Below, in pieces: positions 51,011 through 60,999 of a DNA stretch of 64,000 bases. The notes beneath the pieces were generated by a model. That model was given only the letters and a program-made list of their open reading frames with translations. It made no database searches and was not told the DNA's origin. Source of the stretch: an uncultured Draconibacterium sp. GTDB lineage: Bacteria; Bacteroidota; Bacteroidia; Bacteroidales; Prolixibacteraceae. The stretch covers positions 3,836,001-3,900,000 of the forward strand of contig NZ_OY781981.1 in the NCBI RefSeq assembly GCF_963677565.1, given 5' to 3'. Positions within the stretch are counted from its first letter, which is position 1. Each line of letters opens with the position of its first letter. The position numbers and the translations under genes were made by a program.

Positions 51011-51649
51011 TCAATTGATTTCAGTATCTAATTCTTTATTATTATGGATGATGTATTTCTCTCTTGAAAAGGCTAATTCTTTGCGGGTAAGACGATTATC
51101 TGATGAATATAATTTTTTTTCATGTTCTAGGATTTCATCGATTGTAAAACGGAATTTCAGCACTTTTGCAGGAACGCCGCCTATTACGGAATAAGGCGGA
51201 CATGATTTATTAACAATAGCCCCGGCTGCGATAACACTACCTCTGCCAATAGTTATTCCTGATAACAATGTTACATTTATTCCTAACCAGGAATCACTTT
51301 CTATTATAACATCTTTGTCATTTTCTGGTCTCTTTTCATAATCTCCATCAAACATAAAATGACCAACTTTATCAAACCGATGATTTCCGGTCATAATTTT
51401 TAAATAAGGCGCAATATCAACTTTCTCCCCAATATATACTTTTGCCAAAGTGGAGTATATTACTGCATACCTCGCTATTCTTATGTTATCCGAAAAATAG
51501 AAGTTTTCAATTCCTTTGAATACGGAAGTAGTTGGTTTTATCATTACATTTTGTCCACATCTGCCCATCGCCTTTTTAATAAAAAATGCCAAAAACTTGT
51601 CGATAATAAATTCAAAACCATCTTTAATTTTATATCCAATGCAAATCAT
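51011..51649 (-). CDS. Hexapeptide-repeat acyltransferase
   Basis: The 212-residue protein has a left-handed beta-helix (VIIESDSWLGINVTLLSGITIGRGSVIAAGAIV) ending with SVIGGVPAKVLKFRF, as in sugar O-acetyltransferases. The C-terminal EILEHEKKLYSSDNRL is shared with the gene at 48996. It follows the acyltransferase at 51646 with a 4-base overlap, so these two are translated together. Confidence 0.85.
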   Translation of the reverse strand: MICIGYKIKDGFEFIIDKFLAFFIKKAMGRCGQNVMIKPTTSVFKGIENFYFSDNIRIARYAVIYSTLAKVYIGEKVDIAPYLKIMTGNHRFDKVGHFMFDGDYEKRPENDKDVIIESDSWLGINVTLLSGITIGRGSVIAAGAIVNKSCPPYSVIGGVPAKVLKFRFTIDEILEHEKKLYSSDNRLTRKELAFSREKYIIHNNKELDTEIN

Positions 51650-52224
51650 CTTCTATTGTTCTTAATTACTTTGTTCCCATTAAGTTTTATAATTTTTGCA
51701 GGATTTCCGGCTACCACACAATTGTTTGGAATATCTCTAATCACGACAGAATTTGCGCCAATTGTTACATTATTACCTATTGTAAGTTCACCAAATATTT
51801 TTGCTCCTAATCCAATGTAACAATTATCGCCAACGGTAACTTTGCTATAGTCAGAGTTCAAATTTTTGTTTCCTATTACAACGCCTGGCATTAGCGAGCA
51901 GTTTTTACCTATTTTGCAATTAGGTTTTATTCTTATTAAAGCTCCTAAATGGTAGATTCGAAACCCAGGTCCCATATTATTGGGTTTAATATCAACTTTA
52001 AGTTTAAAGCACATTCTCTTATACTTTATGAAATGATAGAAAAACAGGATCTTCGATTTCCCTGTATTCTTGTAATACTCGACATAACGAAGATGACGTT
52101 GATAATTATAAATATACCATACCTCATTTTTAAGAAACCAGTCTTTAAATGACGGCTTTCTATCAAACCGCTTTAAATCTTCAGATAAGTAATATTCTAA
52201 ATTAGTTCGATTTTGAATCATCAA
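51646..52224 (-). CDS. Serine acetyltransferase-like hexapeptide acyltransferase
   Basis: The 192-residue protein begins with an alpha-helical part (residues 1-75) and ends in a left-handed beta-helix (IYHLGALIRIKPNCKIGKN, then ELTIGNNVTIGANSVVIRDIPNNCVVAGNPAKII). This is the layout of CysE-like serine acetyltransferases, but several EPS-cluster sugar acyltransferases share it. Since it sits in an EPS operon, a sugar target is likelier than cysteine synthesis (inference). It overlaps the next gene by 4 bases. Confidence 0.8.
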   Translation of the reverse strand: MMIQNRTNLEYYLSEDLKRFDRKPSFKDWFLKNEVWYIYNYQRHLRYVEYYKNTGKSKILFFYHFIKYKRMCFKLKVDIKPNNMGPGFRIYHLGALIRIKPNCKIGKNCSLMPGVVIGNKNLNSDYSKVTVGDNCYIGLGAKIFGELTIGNNVTIGANSVVIRDIPNNCVVAGNPAKIIKLNGNKVIKNNRR

Positions 52225-52359
52225 GTATTCAATTATTGTTGTTTAAGGCGACCAAAATATTATGGCTGAAATTGCATAGGATCATATTATTATCGTACTG
52301 AAAAATAAGAACGTTTTATGTTGCGAACTGCAACCTACTTCTTATTTTTAGCGTGTATA

Positions 52360-53502
52360 TCAATTCTTTACAGTCTCGTTAAAAAGTTTGGTCCAGACAG
52401 ACATTATTCTGTCAACAGAATATCTTTGGCTACTTAAAAATGCCTGATGTGACATGTTTCTTCTCAATTCATCATTTTCCATTAGCATTAATAAACTACT
52501 CATAAATTTACTTTCGTCTCCTTCCTTTATTAAGAAACCGTTTTTTTCGTGTGTTATAATATCTGCCGGCCCACATTTGCATGAATAAGAAACACAGGGA
52601 ATCCCCAAAGACATTGCTTCAATTAAGGTCAATGGTAAGCCTTCAAATGAAGAGGTCATTGTTAATATTGATGACTCTAAGTATTTTTCCTTAATATTTG
52701 TAACTGGCTTATTTATTTGAATATAGTTCTCAAGGTTTTTTCTGGCAATTTGGTTTTTAAGCAACTGGATATCTGGGCCTTTACCGTAAATCTGGAGTAT
52801 CCATTCTTTGTTTTTTTTAACCACCTTGCCCCAAATATCAATTAACCTGTCAAACCTTTTTTGAGCATCCAGTCTTCCAACTGCAATCACTTGCTTTTGT
52901 GCTATATCAGTTGGCTCATTGTTTTCAAATGATATCATATTGGGTATAACATGCAAGTTATTAGGGTATTTCCACAATTTTGCATCCTGTTCTGTTAATA
53001 CTACAAATACATCATATCTTTTAATGAGTCGTTCATTTAAATATGTTTTTATTATATTGATTATCCTTCTGGTTATAGAAAGATTGAATGCATTATTACG
53101 AATTAATAGAACGTCGTGATTGAAATGACTTTCCAGTATTTTTTTACTGCCATCTTTTAGTTTGTATAAAAAAGATGTTTCGGTGTTAAAGGTGGAGACT
53201 ACAATGTCTGGTTTAATTTTGTCAATTAAAACTGATAATTGTTTTTTGTATCTTTTTAATAATACAGTTCGATTTTTTAGTCTTCTCAATAGAGATAATT
53301 TCCTATTGTCAATAAAATTAATGCCTAAATCATAAAAATCAATATTCGGATCCAATGGATAAAACGATTTACTTCCTTTCTGGCAAGTCGTAACAATACT
53401 TACCTGATGATTATGCCGGACTAAATAATTCGATTTTATTGCAGTAACCCTTCCAATTCCTCCAGGAAGTGACATTTCTGGTAGACAATAAATTATATTC
53501 AT
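52360..53502 (-). CDS. Glycosyltransferase family 4
   Basis: The 380-residue protein has the GT-B fold. The N-terminal acceptor part opens with YCLPEMSLPGGIGRVTAIK, and the C-terminal donor part has VGRLDAQKRFDRLIDIW and TSSFEGLPLTLIEAMSLGIPCVSYSCKCGP, the classic GT4 signature with its Glu residues. It adds one sugar to the EPS repeat; donor and linkage are unknown. It lies 135 bases upstream of the acyltransferase pair. Confidence 0.92.
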   Translation of the reverse strand: MNIIYCLPEMSLPGGIGRVTAIKSNYLVRHNHQVSIVTTCQKGSKSFYPLDPNIDFYDLGINFIDNRKLSLLRRLKNRTVLLKRYKKQLSVLIDKIKPDIVVSTFNTETSFLYKLKDGSKKILESHFNHDVLLIRNNAFNLSITRRIINIIKTYLNERLIKRYDVFVVLTEQDAKLWKYPNNLHVIPNMISFENNEPTDIAQKQVIAVGRLDAQKRFDRLIDIWGKVVKKNKEWILQIYGKGPDIQLLKNQIARKNLENYIQINKPVTNIKEKYLESSILTMTSSFEGLPLTLIEAMSLGIPCVSYSCKCGPADIITHEKNGFLIKEGDESKFMSSLLMLMENDELRRNMSHQAFLSSQRYSVDRIMSVWTKLFNETVKN

Positions 53503-53529
53503 AATTTACAGATTAAGGGAGATCAAGGA

Positions 53530-54666
53530 TTAGGATAGTGCAGAAAAATGCAATGCTAGGTTCTGAGAAACGGTTTTAAAATGAAAAAATTTACTCCCTT
53601 TTTTAAAGCCACTAGCTCCCACCTTATTGGCTTCTTTTCTATGTTTTAATACATATTTCATTTTTTCATAATACCCTTCAGAAGAGTGTTGTGTAAAATA
53701 TATATCTTCATTATTATTCAGATAGTAACCTATATCTCCAACATTAGATGTAATAATTGGTCGACCACTACTAAGATATTCCGCCATTTTTTGTGAAAAT
53801 CGATATTTATCCTGTAATGAGTTTGGATCCATTGGGGCTAATAGTGCCAATGATTTGGCATACAGCATGTTTAATTCATCGGATCGAACCTTCGTTAGTA
53901 TTTTAATTGAATGATCTAACCTTTTCTCTTTAATCAAATTGCCTATAATATCAATTTGCTGCTGTCTTCCATATAATACCAGAATAAGGTCTATTTTTAA
54001 ATTATCTCGAATGCATTTTTCGGTTGCTTGAATAAAAATATCGATGTTTCTAATATACCCTGCATGTGCACAATAAGAAAAATAGGCACCAATGTTATTG
54101 TCTAAATTTTGATAATTTGAAAAATCTGCTAAAATTGGTAATCTGAATACTGGTTTTTTAAATTTTATCACTTTCTCTTCCAAAGCCGAACTAATCGGGA
54201 GTATTGTATCGCAGAAGTATCCAAATAAATTTACATATATCTTTTGTGTTATTGAAGTATTATGAGTTAATGGCCATTCGGTTATGATATGCGCAATTTT
54301 AAACTTTAATAGTTTAGCCATCATTACATGTAGTAATAGTAGTGCAAGATATCCAGTATCAATTATTAAGATATTTGTCCCTGACTTAATTCTTGTTTTT
54401 ACTATTAATTTATATTGTAAAATTGCGTTCTTTAATAGTGAAATAATAACATTCCTTTTTCTTTTCAATATAAAATACTTAACCCCATCAGGTGTCCTGC
54501 CATGTTGTATTTTTGATATATTTTGACCAACAATACTACCTATTACAGTTGTATCCCATCCATTACTTATTAAACCTCTTGCAATAAAATCAGTTTTAGT
54601 ATTATTGGCTGAAAAGGATAGAGGATACTTGTTTGTACAATCAATAAATATGGCCATCTTTTTCAT
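53530..54666 (-). CDS. GT4-like glycosyltransferase, divergent
   Basis: The 378-residue protein has a GT-B fold with a weaker GT4 pattern. The donor half contains YIRNIDIFIQATEKC and SLALLAPMDPNSLQDKYRFSQKMAEYLSSGRPIITSNVGDIG, where the Glu of the EX7E motif is present, but the acceptor half is unusual. It starts with a hydrophobic strand (MAIFIDCTNKYPLSFSANN). It lies 27 bases from its neighbour on the same strand in the EPS locus. Confidence 0.8.
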   Translation of the reverse strand: MKKMAIFIDCTNKYPLSFSANNTKTDFIARGLISNGWDTTVIGSIVGQNISKIQHGRTPDGVKYFILKRKRNVIISLLKNAILQYKLIVKTRIKSGTNILIIDTGYLALLLLHVMMAKLLKFKIAHIITEWPLTHNTSITQKIYVNLFGYFCDTILPISSALEEKVIKFKKPVFRLPILADFSNYQNLDNNIGAYFSYCAHAGYIRNIDIFIQATEKCIRDNLKIDLILVLYGRQQQIDIIGNLIKEKRLDHSIKILTKVRSDELNMLYAKSLALLAPMDPNSLQDKYRFSQKMAEYLSSGRPIITSNVGDIGYYLNNNEDIYFTQHSSEGYYEKMKYVLKHRKEANKVGASGFKKGSKFFHFKTVSQNLALHFSALS

Positions 54667-54706
54667 AAATATTCTTTTTTAACGCTGCATATAGTAAAAA
54701 ATAGAT

Positions 54707-55717
54707 TCATCCTGAAAATAAATAGCCGAGTGGTAACTTATTGATTAAGATAACAGTTAATGACGATAGAATTAGACATAGTAGTATTGTTAAAGGAATA
54801 CCAATAAAAGGATGTAAAAAATCCCAGGTTATACCAACATTTATCATTAATTCTAAGAATAGCAGGTGAGACAAGTATATCCCATAACTATGGTCGCCCA
54901 TTAACTTAAATATTTTATAGCGGCTGGGCTTAAATAAATTAGTGTTTTTAATAAATAAAAATATCCCAATAGAGGACATCATAACGTTTAGGCTTAAATA
55001 TGAATAAAAATCCTCGTTTATTGCTTTTTGTACGTTACTTAAAACATAAGCACCAATTGCCGTTATTGTTATTCCTCCTATAAACAATAATATAGAAACC
55101 TGCTTAACTTTTCGTATTGATATTATGTTCAAATAATGACCTAAAACAGGATAACCGATGAATTCAGCAAAATAACCTAAGTTGATATTTGGAAAATAAT
55201 TTTTAACAGAAGGAACTTTTAGAAGTAGTGAAATTATCCATATAACAAGAAAATATCTCATTTCTACTATCGAAGCATATTTAATCCATTTATTTAAGAC
55301 TGGAAATATTAAATAAATTCCTATGATCATATAAACATACCATAAATGATAATAAGCACCACCTTGAAATTGTGACAAAGAATATTCTAAAAAATTAATC
55401 TCAATGGAATCCCGATTCCACTTATACACGATATAAATAAAATTCCAAAGGATAAAAGGAAGAAGAATTCTTAGCATTCTTTTTTTGAAAAAATCACCAA
55501 GTTGATATTCTTTTGGAAGCATTAATGCGCCTGTTAGCATTAAAAATACAGGTATACAAAACCGGGAGGCACTATTTAGTATATTTCCAAGCCACCAGTA
55601 TTTCAACGAAATTGAATTGAAATTATGCACGATTGGAATTACTGCATGTATTACTATAACAGCAAGGATTGCAAAAATTCTTAAATCATCAGCCCATTCC
55701 AGTTTCTTAATCTGCAT
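54707..55717 (-). CDS. Acyltransferase-3-family membrane O-acyltransferase
   Basis: This 336-residue membrane protein has about ten hydrophobic helices and starts with KLEWADDLRIFAILAVIVIHAVIP, the acyltransferase-3 signature with the catalytic-region His. Family members (OafA, NodX, ExoZ) O-acylate lipid-linked or polymeric sugars across the membrane. Its place in the EPS operon fits acylation of the repeat unit. Donor and acceptor cannot be told from sequence. Confidence 0.88.
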   Translation of the reverse strand: MQIKKLEWADDLRIFAILAVIVIHAVIPIVHNFNSISLKYWWLGNILNSASRFCIPVFLMLTGALMLPKEYQLGDFFKKRMLRILLPFILWNFIYIVYKWNRDSIEINFLEYSLSQFQGGAYYHLWYVYMIIGIYLIFPVLNKWIKYASIVEMRYFLVIWIISLLLKVPSVKNYFPNINLGYFAEFIGYPVLGHYLNIISIRKVKQVSILLFIGGITITAIGAYVLSNVQKAINEDFYSYLSLNVMMSSIGIFLFIKNTNLFKPSRYKIFKLMGDHSYGIYLSHLLFLELMINVGITWDFLHPFIGIPLTILLCLILSSLTVILINKLPLGYLFSG

Positions 55718-55812
55718 TGTTGTTTTGTAATGTATCTAATACTAATGTGTTTCATATCCTCTGGTAATTTCAAGCTTATTTTTTAGCCCAACATTATTTA
55801 ATTGAACTAATT

Positions 55813-57204
55813 TTATTGTCCATCATGGCTCAAAATTACCTTCAAAGTTTTTATCATAATAATGAAATCTAGAGTCAACGACCAATTGTCAATATACTGC
55901 ATATCCATTTCCATCCATTTGTCAAACGGAATATTATTTCTACCTGACACTTGCCATATGCATGTAATTCCGGGAGTGACGCTCAATCGCCGGATCAAAC
56001 AACGTTTATATCGTTTCACTTCTGATGGCACCGGAGGCCGAGGTCCTACGATGGACATATCTCCTAAAAGTACATTTATAAATTGAGGCAACTCATCTAA
56101 GGATGTTTTACGCAAAATTTTACCAACCTTAGTGATTCTCGGATCATTTTTTATTTTGAAAACAGGTCCATCTTGTTCATTTAATTGCATAAGTTTTTCT
56201 TTCATTTCTTCAGCATTTACAACCATCGTTCTGAATTTCAAACATTTAAATAGTCGCCCATGTTTTCCAACTCTTACTTGTTTGAATATAATGGGGCCTC
56301 CGTCTTCCATCTTTATTAACAAAGCAATAATCAACATAAATGGAGAAACCACTGTTAAAAAAATTAAGGATAAGAAGAAGTCTATTGCTCCCTTTATCTG
56401 ATGTGTAACATAGTTTTCAGGAGTATTTCTAAACGATAGGAAAAATTGTCGGTTTAGAAATGTTAGTCGTGGAGCAAGACCACCAAATGAAAGGACTTTA
56501 TTGTGGAGATGAAAACCTACGCCAATCTCTCTGCATTCGCTGATAAGTTGCCTTATTGAGTTTGTATCAAAATCATGTTTACAGAAAAATACTTCATCAA
56601 TAACTTTTTCATCAATCAAGTGGGCAAAATCTTCATTCTCGGGAAGTATTGAATACTGTGTACCGAATAGTTCTTTAACCTTATCGGATTGGGTTACAAT
56701 GCCATTAATTCGATATCCCCATCGATCTGTATCAATTATTTGTTGAATGAAGGGGATACTGGTATCATCAGCAATAATTAGTATTGTTCTGTAATTGTAT
56801 CCTTTTCTTCTGAAAAAATTTATCATCATCCTTCCTACAACTTTTTGTATTGAAAGAATGAAAATATTGGTCACTCCAAACTTTAAGAAGATGGTTCCAG
56901 GCATTGAATATAAATTGAAAATATGAAAAACAAGAAACAGAAGAACAATGCCGATTAGGTTTAAGCATATGTATTTTTTAATTATTGACCTAAATCCTTG
57001 GATTCGTGCCATTGTTCCCATCTCATATATTTCCAGTAGGGTAAACCAAACAGGAATAATTACAATAGCTAATATCAAATGGTCCTGTGTTTCAATAATA
57101 TTCACTTTTGATATCCACAATACAGCATAAAAACACATTAGAGTCCAAAATATTTGGATAATCACATTTATTCTTTCAAAGGTCGATTCCCGTTCCTTTA
57201 TCAT
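55813..57204 (-). CDS. Initiating polyprenyl-phosphate phosphoglycosyltransferase (WcaJ-like)
   Basis: This enzyme starts each EPS repeat by moving a sugar-phosphate onto undecaprenyl phosphate. In the 463-residue protein the N-terminal half has four hydrophobic helices and a nucleotide-binding-like middle domain. The C-terminal 190 residues are the bacterial sugar transferase domain, with QVRVGKHGRLFKCLKFRTM, RKTSLDELPQFINVLLGDMS and VGPRPP followed by PGITCIWQVSGRN. All core motifs are intact. The sugar may be glucose, galactose or a variant. Confidence 0.95.
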   Translation of the reverse strand: MIKERESTFERINVIIQIFWTLMCFYAVLWISKVNIIETQDHLILAIVIIPVWFTLLEIYEMGTMARIQGFRSIIKKYICLNLIGIVLLFLVFHIFNLYSMPGTIFLKFGVTNIFILSIQKVVGRMMINFFRRKGYNYRTILIIADDTSIPFIQQIIDTDRWGYRINGIVTQSDKVKELFGTQYSILPENEDFAHLIDEKVIDEVFFCKHDFDTNSIRQLISECREIGVGFHLHNKVLSFGGLAPRLTFLNRQFFLSFRNTPENYVTHQIKGAIDFFLSLIFLTVVSPFMLIIALLIKMEDGGPIIFKQVRVGKHGRLFKCLKFRTMVVNAEEMKEKLMQLNEQDGPVFKIKNDPRITKVGKILRKTSLDELPQFINVLLGDMSIVGPRPPVPSEVKRYKRCLIRRLSVTPGITCIWQVSGRNNIPFDKWMEMDMQYIDNWSLTLDFIIMIKTLKVILSHDGQ

Positions 57205-57403
57205 GACTATAAAATTTAGAGTTTTAACAAGAATTAGGTATAAAAGAGTGATAACTGATGGAAGACTATTTTAATAGGTAATCCCACAGTTTGAGAGGGT
57301 TTAATTGCTCAAATCTCGCTAGTAGTTGATATATATATATGCATTAGAGATGAGCATAATTGAAGAGTTCTTATTTTCGAAAATGTTATTTAAATTCCCG
57401 GAT

Positions 57404-58174
57404 TTATTTTTTTATTCTTTGAGCTTCATTCGGTAGCTTTTCTGCATACAACTTACATAATAGCGATTGTGTTTTTTCTTTTAAAATGAGATAGATAAAA
57501 ACAAAGTTCCCAATTAAATATCTACGCCATAACCGGCGCGGTTCTTTATATAAGCGATATAGCCACTCAAATCCAATCTTGATAATCCAATTGGGCGCGC
57601 GCGATACAGTTCCTGCAAAGAAATCGAAAACTGCACCTATGGTACAAATATGGCCAACATTTAAGTTGTCAAAGTTCTCATAAGCCCACTTTTCTTGCTT
57701 AGGGGCTGTCATTCCAATAAATAATACATCCGGTTTGAAGCAATTAATAACTTTAAGCATAATATTATTGTCATGTTTGGTAAATTTGGCCACAAACGGT
57801 GGTGAGTAGTATTTTATCTTTACCATCGGATACATTATACTGGCTCGCACCTTAATTTTGGCAAGAGTTTCGTTACTACTTCCTAAAAAGAAACATTTTC
57901 CACCAGACTTATTTAGTCTTTCCATTTCATAAAAAAACAAATCTGATCCTGCAATTTTATTAATACTCCTGGAGTCTAATATACGTTTTGCAAGCACAAT
58001 ACTAATTCCATCAGGTAATAAAACATCGGATTTTTGAAGTGCATTAACATATACACGGTCGTTTTGAGCAATATTATAACAATGTGCATTAATTGTATTT
58101 ATTAACAACTTTTTGTTTGGCAAACTTTTTAAATCATTGTTATAAAGAGGAAGGTGAGAGAGTTGCAAATTCAT
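57404..58174 (-). CDS. WecG/TagA/CpsF-family glycosyltransferase (GT26)
   Basis: The 256-residue protein has the GT26 hallmarks PDGISIVLAKRI, CFFLGSSNETL and FIGMTAPKQEKWAYEN. The C-terminal segment is APNWIIKIGFEWLYRLYKEPRRLWRRYL. Family members add the second sugar (N-acetylmannosaminuronic acid in WecG, N-acetylmannosamine in TagA) to a polyprenyl-linked primer. Here it probably follows the WcaJ-like step (inference). Length and motifs are normal. Confidence 0.93.
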   Translation of the reverse strand: MNLQLSHLPLYNNDLKSLPNKKLLINTINAHCYNIAQNDRVYVNALQKSDVLLPDGISIVLAKRILDSRSINKIAGSDLFFYEMERLNKSGGKCFFLGSSNETLAKIKVRASIMYPMVKIKYYSPPFVAKFTKHDNNIMLKVINCFKPDVLFIGMTAPKQEKWAYENFDNLNVGHICTIGAVFDFFAGTVSRAPNWIIKIGFEWLYRLYKEPRRLWRRYLIGNFVFIYLILKEKTQSLLCKLYAEKLPNEAQRIKK

Positions 58175-58631
58175 AATTCAGAAATATTTAAAATTTCAGA
58201 TTGTAGTCCATTAAGTCTGAATAGAAATTCAGTTTACAGAGTAATACTCATGAATGAAATCTAATTTCATTATCATGGCTTAAAAAGAGACTGAAATGAA
58301 ATTTGTGAAAGAATATAAAATTCCTTTATTCTTTTCTTTTGTAATTGTACTTAAACCGCTTGAAATTGGAAGTAATTTCTTGTTTATTATTTCCAATTCC
58401 AGTTTAAAGAATCTATTCTATTTTGAAGCTACGAAACAAAGCCTTATAGAATTCTCGTCTTTGATAATTCCAGTCAGAGTAAATTTGATTATAATATTAA
58501 TTGGTTAAGTCAACTTAGAATCAAAATCAGGTTATTAGAAAGTTTGAATATTGTTATTTGAAGAAGTTTACAATTAAATTTTGCTTATCCATTTTCTGTG
58601 ATATTGATTAGAATACAATTTTGTTTTTAGT
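58175..58631. other. 457-base gene-free region in the EPS locus
   Basis: No convincing gene is seen. One rightward frame (58296-58508) has no known relatives and opposes the locus, so I leave it out. A small CTGAAT/ATTCAG inverted repeat lies at about 58216-58231. The gap separates the Wza/Wzc pair from the downstream glycosyltransferases and could hold an internal promoter. Confidence 0.4.
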
Positions 58632-60989
58632 TCAGGCTATGCTCATTTTAAATTTGTATTCACCATAACCTTTTTTCCAATATTTGTGTCCGTACCCATA
58701 TTCATAACTTCTATTTGTAGTACTGTTTACAACTATGGAGGAACGTTTTATCATGTTGAATTTTACGATTTTTGCAATTTGGTTAATTTGCTTTTTGTGA
58801 CTATAATTAATTCTTAAAATAAACAAACTAATTTCTGAGAAATGATTGGTTAATATCGCATCTGGAATTAGCAGCAACGGAGCATTATCAATAATTATAT
58901 AGTCGTAGTCTTCACGAGCATTTTTAATTAATAGTTCAAATTTATCTTTACTGAATAAATCCGAAGGATTATCTGTTACTTTACCTGCCTGAATAAACAT
59001 TAGGTTAGGGATGTCTGTAGGATAGATAATCTCGTTAAAACATTTTTCGTCATTTAAATAACTACTCAGGCCCGGTTTTTCTTGTTGGTTAAAAAAACGA
59101 TGAAGTGTTGGGCGGTGCAAATCGGCACCAATAAGTAACACCTTTTGTTTGTTTTTGGCAAGAATAGCCGATAAGTTAGAGGAAATAAAAGACTTTCCTT
59201 CTCCCGGAATTAACGAATTTATTGAAATTATTTTTGTGCCCTCTATATCTAGTGTTGTATTCAGATTTGTTTTTAATCCTCTGAACGACTCTGCTATGCC
59301 CGATCTAGGATATTGAATTACCGGTAAATTTGATTTATATCGATGTTTTATTATTCCTTCTAAAACCGGAATGTTTGTTCCGTTTTCTACTTCTTCTCGT
59401 GTTTCAATTTTATTATTAAAGAATCCTAAAAGAGTAATAAAAAGAATCGGAACAATAGCACCAGCAGCAATACCAACTGCTAAATTGGTTACGAGGTTTG
59501 GGCCGACACGAACAGCAGATTCGGTTAAGGCGGCATCAATAATTTGAACTTGTGGAGCGATGGATGCCTTTGTTATTGAAGCTTCAGCCTTTCGCTCCAA
59601 CATATAATTATATAAATCATTATTTAAATCAAATTCTCTTTGTATACCAATTAAATTTCTCTCTGTTTCGGGCAAACTTCTTAACCGTCCCTGAATTTTA
59701 TCATACCTTTCCTCTAAGCTTTCTTTCTGTGATTGGGTTGTCTTTAGTTGATTTCTTATGGTTTCCTCAAGTCCATCACGGGCAATTTTAATTTCTTTCT
59801 GAAGCACTATATATGTTGGATTCTTTTCCTCAACGCTATAAGATAAAACCTCTCTTCTGCTATGCAATTCGGTTAGTCGTGTAAGTAATGAAGTTAGACT
59901 GGCATCGGTAATCCCAATAATTGACGGATTGAGCATCTCTGACATTTTTTTTGAATCATCGATGTACTGTAGTAAATCTTTGTAGTAATCGATCTGTAAA
60001 TCTGTTAAGTATTGTTCTTGTTCAATTTCTTCCAACCTCGAATAAACGATTTGAGCCTCTTGTCCTAAATTCATTACCTGGTTGTTTCTACGGTAGGTGC
60101 TAAATGTCTCTTCTGCATTATCCAATGATCTTTTTATTCTTAATAATTGAGAATCAATGAACTCGATTGACTTCTCGGAGCTATTGTATTTATTCTGCAT
60201 TCCAAATTGAATAAAAACATCATTTAATTCGTTAATAAAATCTGCATCTTTTTGTTTTACTTCGCCTTCCAGGCTTACTGTAATAATATCCGAATTTTCT
60301 TCTTCAACATTAATTTGTGTATTTGCCAAGTATTCGTTGGTTAAGTTGTTCAAATTATTAAAAACCAGTATATAGGTTTGATTAGGTTCTGCGTTTCTTT
60401 TTTCAAGCGAAAAGTTAAAGAGATGATTTGTAAAAGGTTGCCCAAATTCGACTTCCTCACTTATATCAATTTTTTGAATAATATTATTTAATACTGTTTC
60501 ACCTTTAATATTAACTCTATACTTTAAATCACTTATAATTTGTATCTCAATGGGAACATCTTGAGCATTAATTGCATTTGGAGGCTGCGATAGGATAAAT
60601 GGTTGGTTATTATAAAGATCAGCATTATATAATTTTTGTTTTTTGTACCACGAATAATCCCAGTTTAAGTTATCTAATGCCTTGCGGTATAATGTATAAG
60701 AGCGAAGTATACCAATTTGATTTTCAATATTGCTGTTCGGAAGATTAATTATTGAATTTTCAAAAGGTAAGAAGTTGTTAATTGAATTATCTTCATTAAT
60801 AATTAGAATCCTACTTTTTACAAGAAACAATTCAGGTGAGTTTTTAGTGAAAAGATAACCGGTGATAAATCCAACAGTACAAAAGATAAGAAACCATGGC
60901 CACTTCTTAATGTATTTAAAAAGTAGATTTCTGGTTCTTTCTTTTTCGTGTTTGTCAATAAAATTTATGGCTTCTTCAATATTATCCAT
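58632..60989 (-). CDS. wzc: Wzc-type tyrosine autokinase/chain-length regulator
   Basis: Wzc spans the inner membrane and controls EPS polymerisation and export by cycles of tyrosine phosphorylation. The roughly 785-residue protein has two membrane helices flanking a long Wzz coiled-coil region, then a BY-kinase domain. Walker A SLIPGEGKSFISSNL is near residue 594. The A' motif reads VLLIGADLHRP in place of the usual DxDxR, and Walker B is IIIDNAP. The tail has seven tyrosines in 20 residues. The frame starts upstream at 61028, but the ATG at 60989 lies 10 bases after the Wza stop and gives the family start. Confidence 0.93.
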   Translation of the reverse strand: MDNIEEAINFIDKHEKERTRNLLFKYIKKWPWFLIFCTVGFITGYLFTKNSPELFLVKSRILIINEDNSINNFLPFENSIINLPNSNIENQIGILRSYTLYRKALDNLNWDYSWYKKQKLYNADLYNNQPFILSQPPNAINAQDVPIEIQIISDLKYRVNIKGETVLNNIIQKIDISEEVEFGQPFTNHLFNFSLEKRNAEPNQTYILVFNNLNNLTNEYLANTQINVEEENSDIITVSLEGEVKQKDADFINELNDVFIQFGMQNKYNSSEKSIEFIDSQLLRIKRSLDNAEETFSTYRRNNQVMNLGQEAQIVYSRLEEIEQEQYLTDLQIDYYKDLLQYIDDSKKMSEMLNPSIIGITDASLTSLLTRLTELHSRREVLSYSVEEKNPTYIVLQKEIKIARDGLEETIRNQLKTTQSQKESLEERYDKIQGRLRSLPETERNLIGIQREFDLNNDLYNYMLERKAEASITKASIAPQVQIIDAALTESAVRVGPNLVTNLAVGIAAGAIVPILFITLLGFFNNKIETREEVENGTNIPVLEGIIKHRYKSNLPVIQYPRSGIAESFRGLKTNLNTTLDIEGTKIISINSLIPGEGKSFISSNLSAILAKNKQKVLLIGADLHRPTLHRFFNQQEKPGLSSYLNDEKCFNEIIYPTDIPNLMFIQAGKVTDNPSDLFSKDKFELLIKNAREDYDYIIIDNAPLLLIPDAILTNHFSEISLFILRINYSHKKQINQIAKIVKFNMIKRSSIVVNSTTNRSYEYGYGHKYWKKGYGEYKFKMSIA

Positions 60990-60999
60990 TATGTATGTT

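Noticed and set aside
48996..52224. Hexapeptide patterns as DNA repeats
   Set aside because: They are protein-level left-handed helix repeats with diverged DNA, not a nucleotide repeat array.
58296..58508. 70-codon rightward frame in the EPS gap
   Set aside because: It opposes the locus, has no known relatives, and its hydrophobic make-up is typical of AT-rich non-coding sequence.
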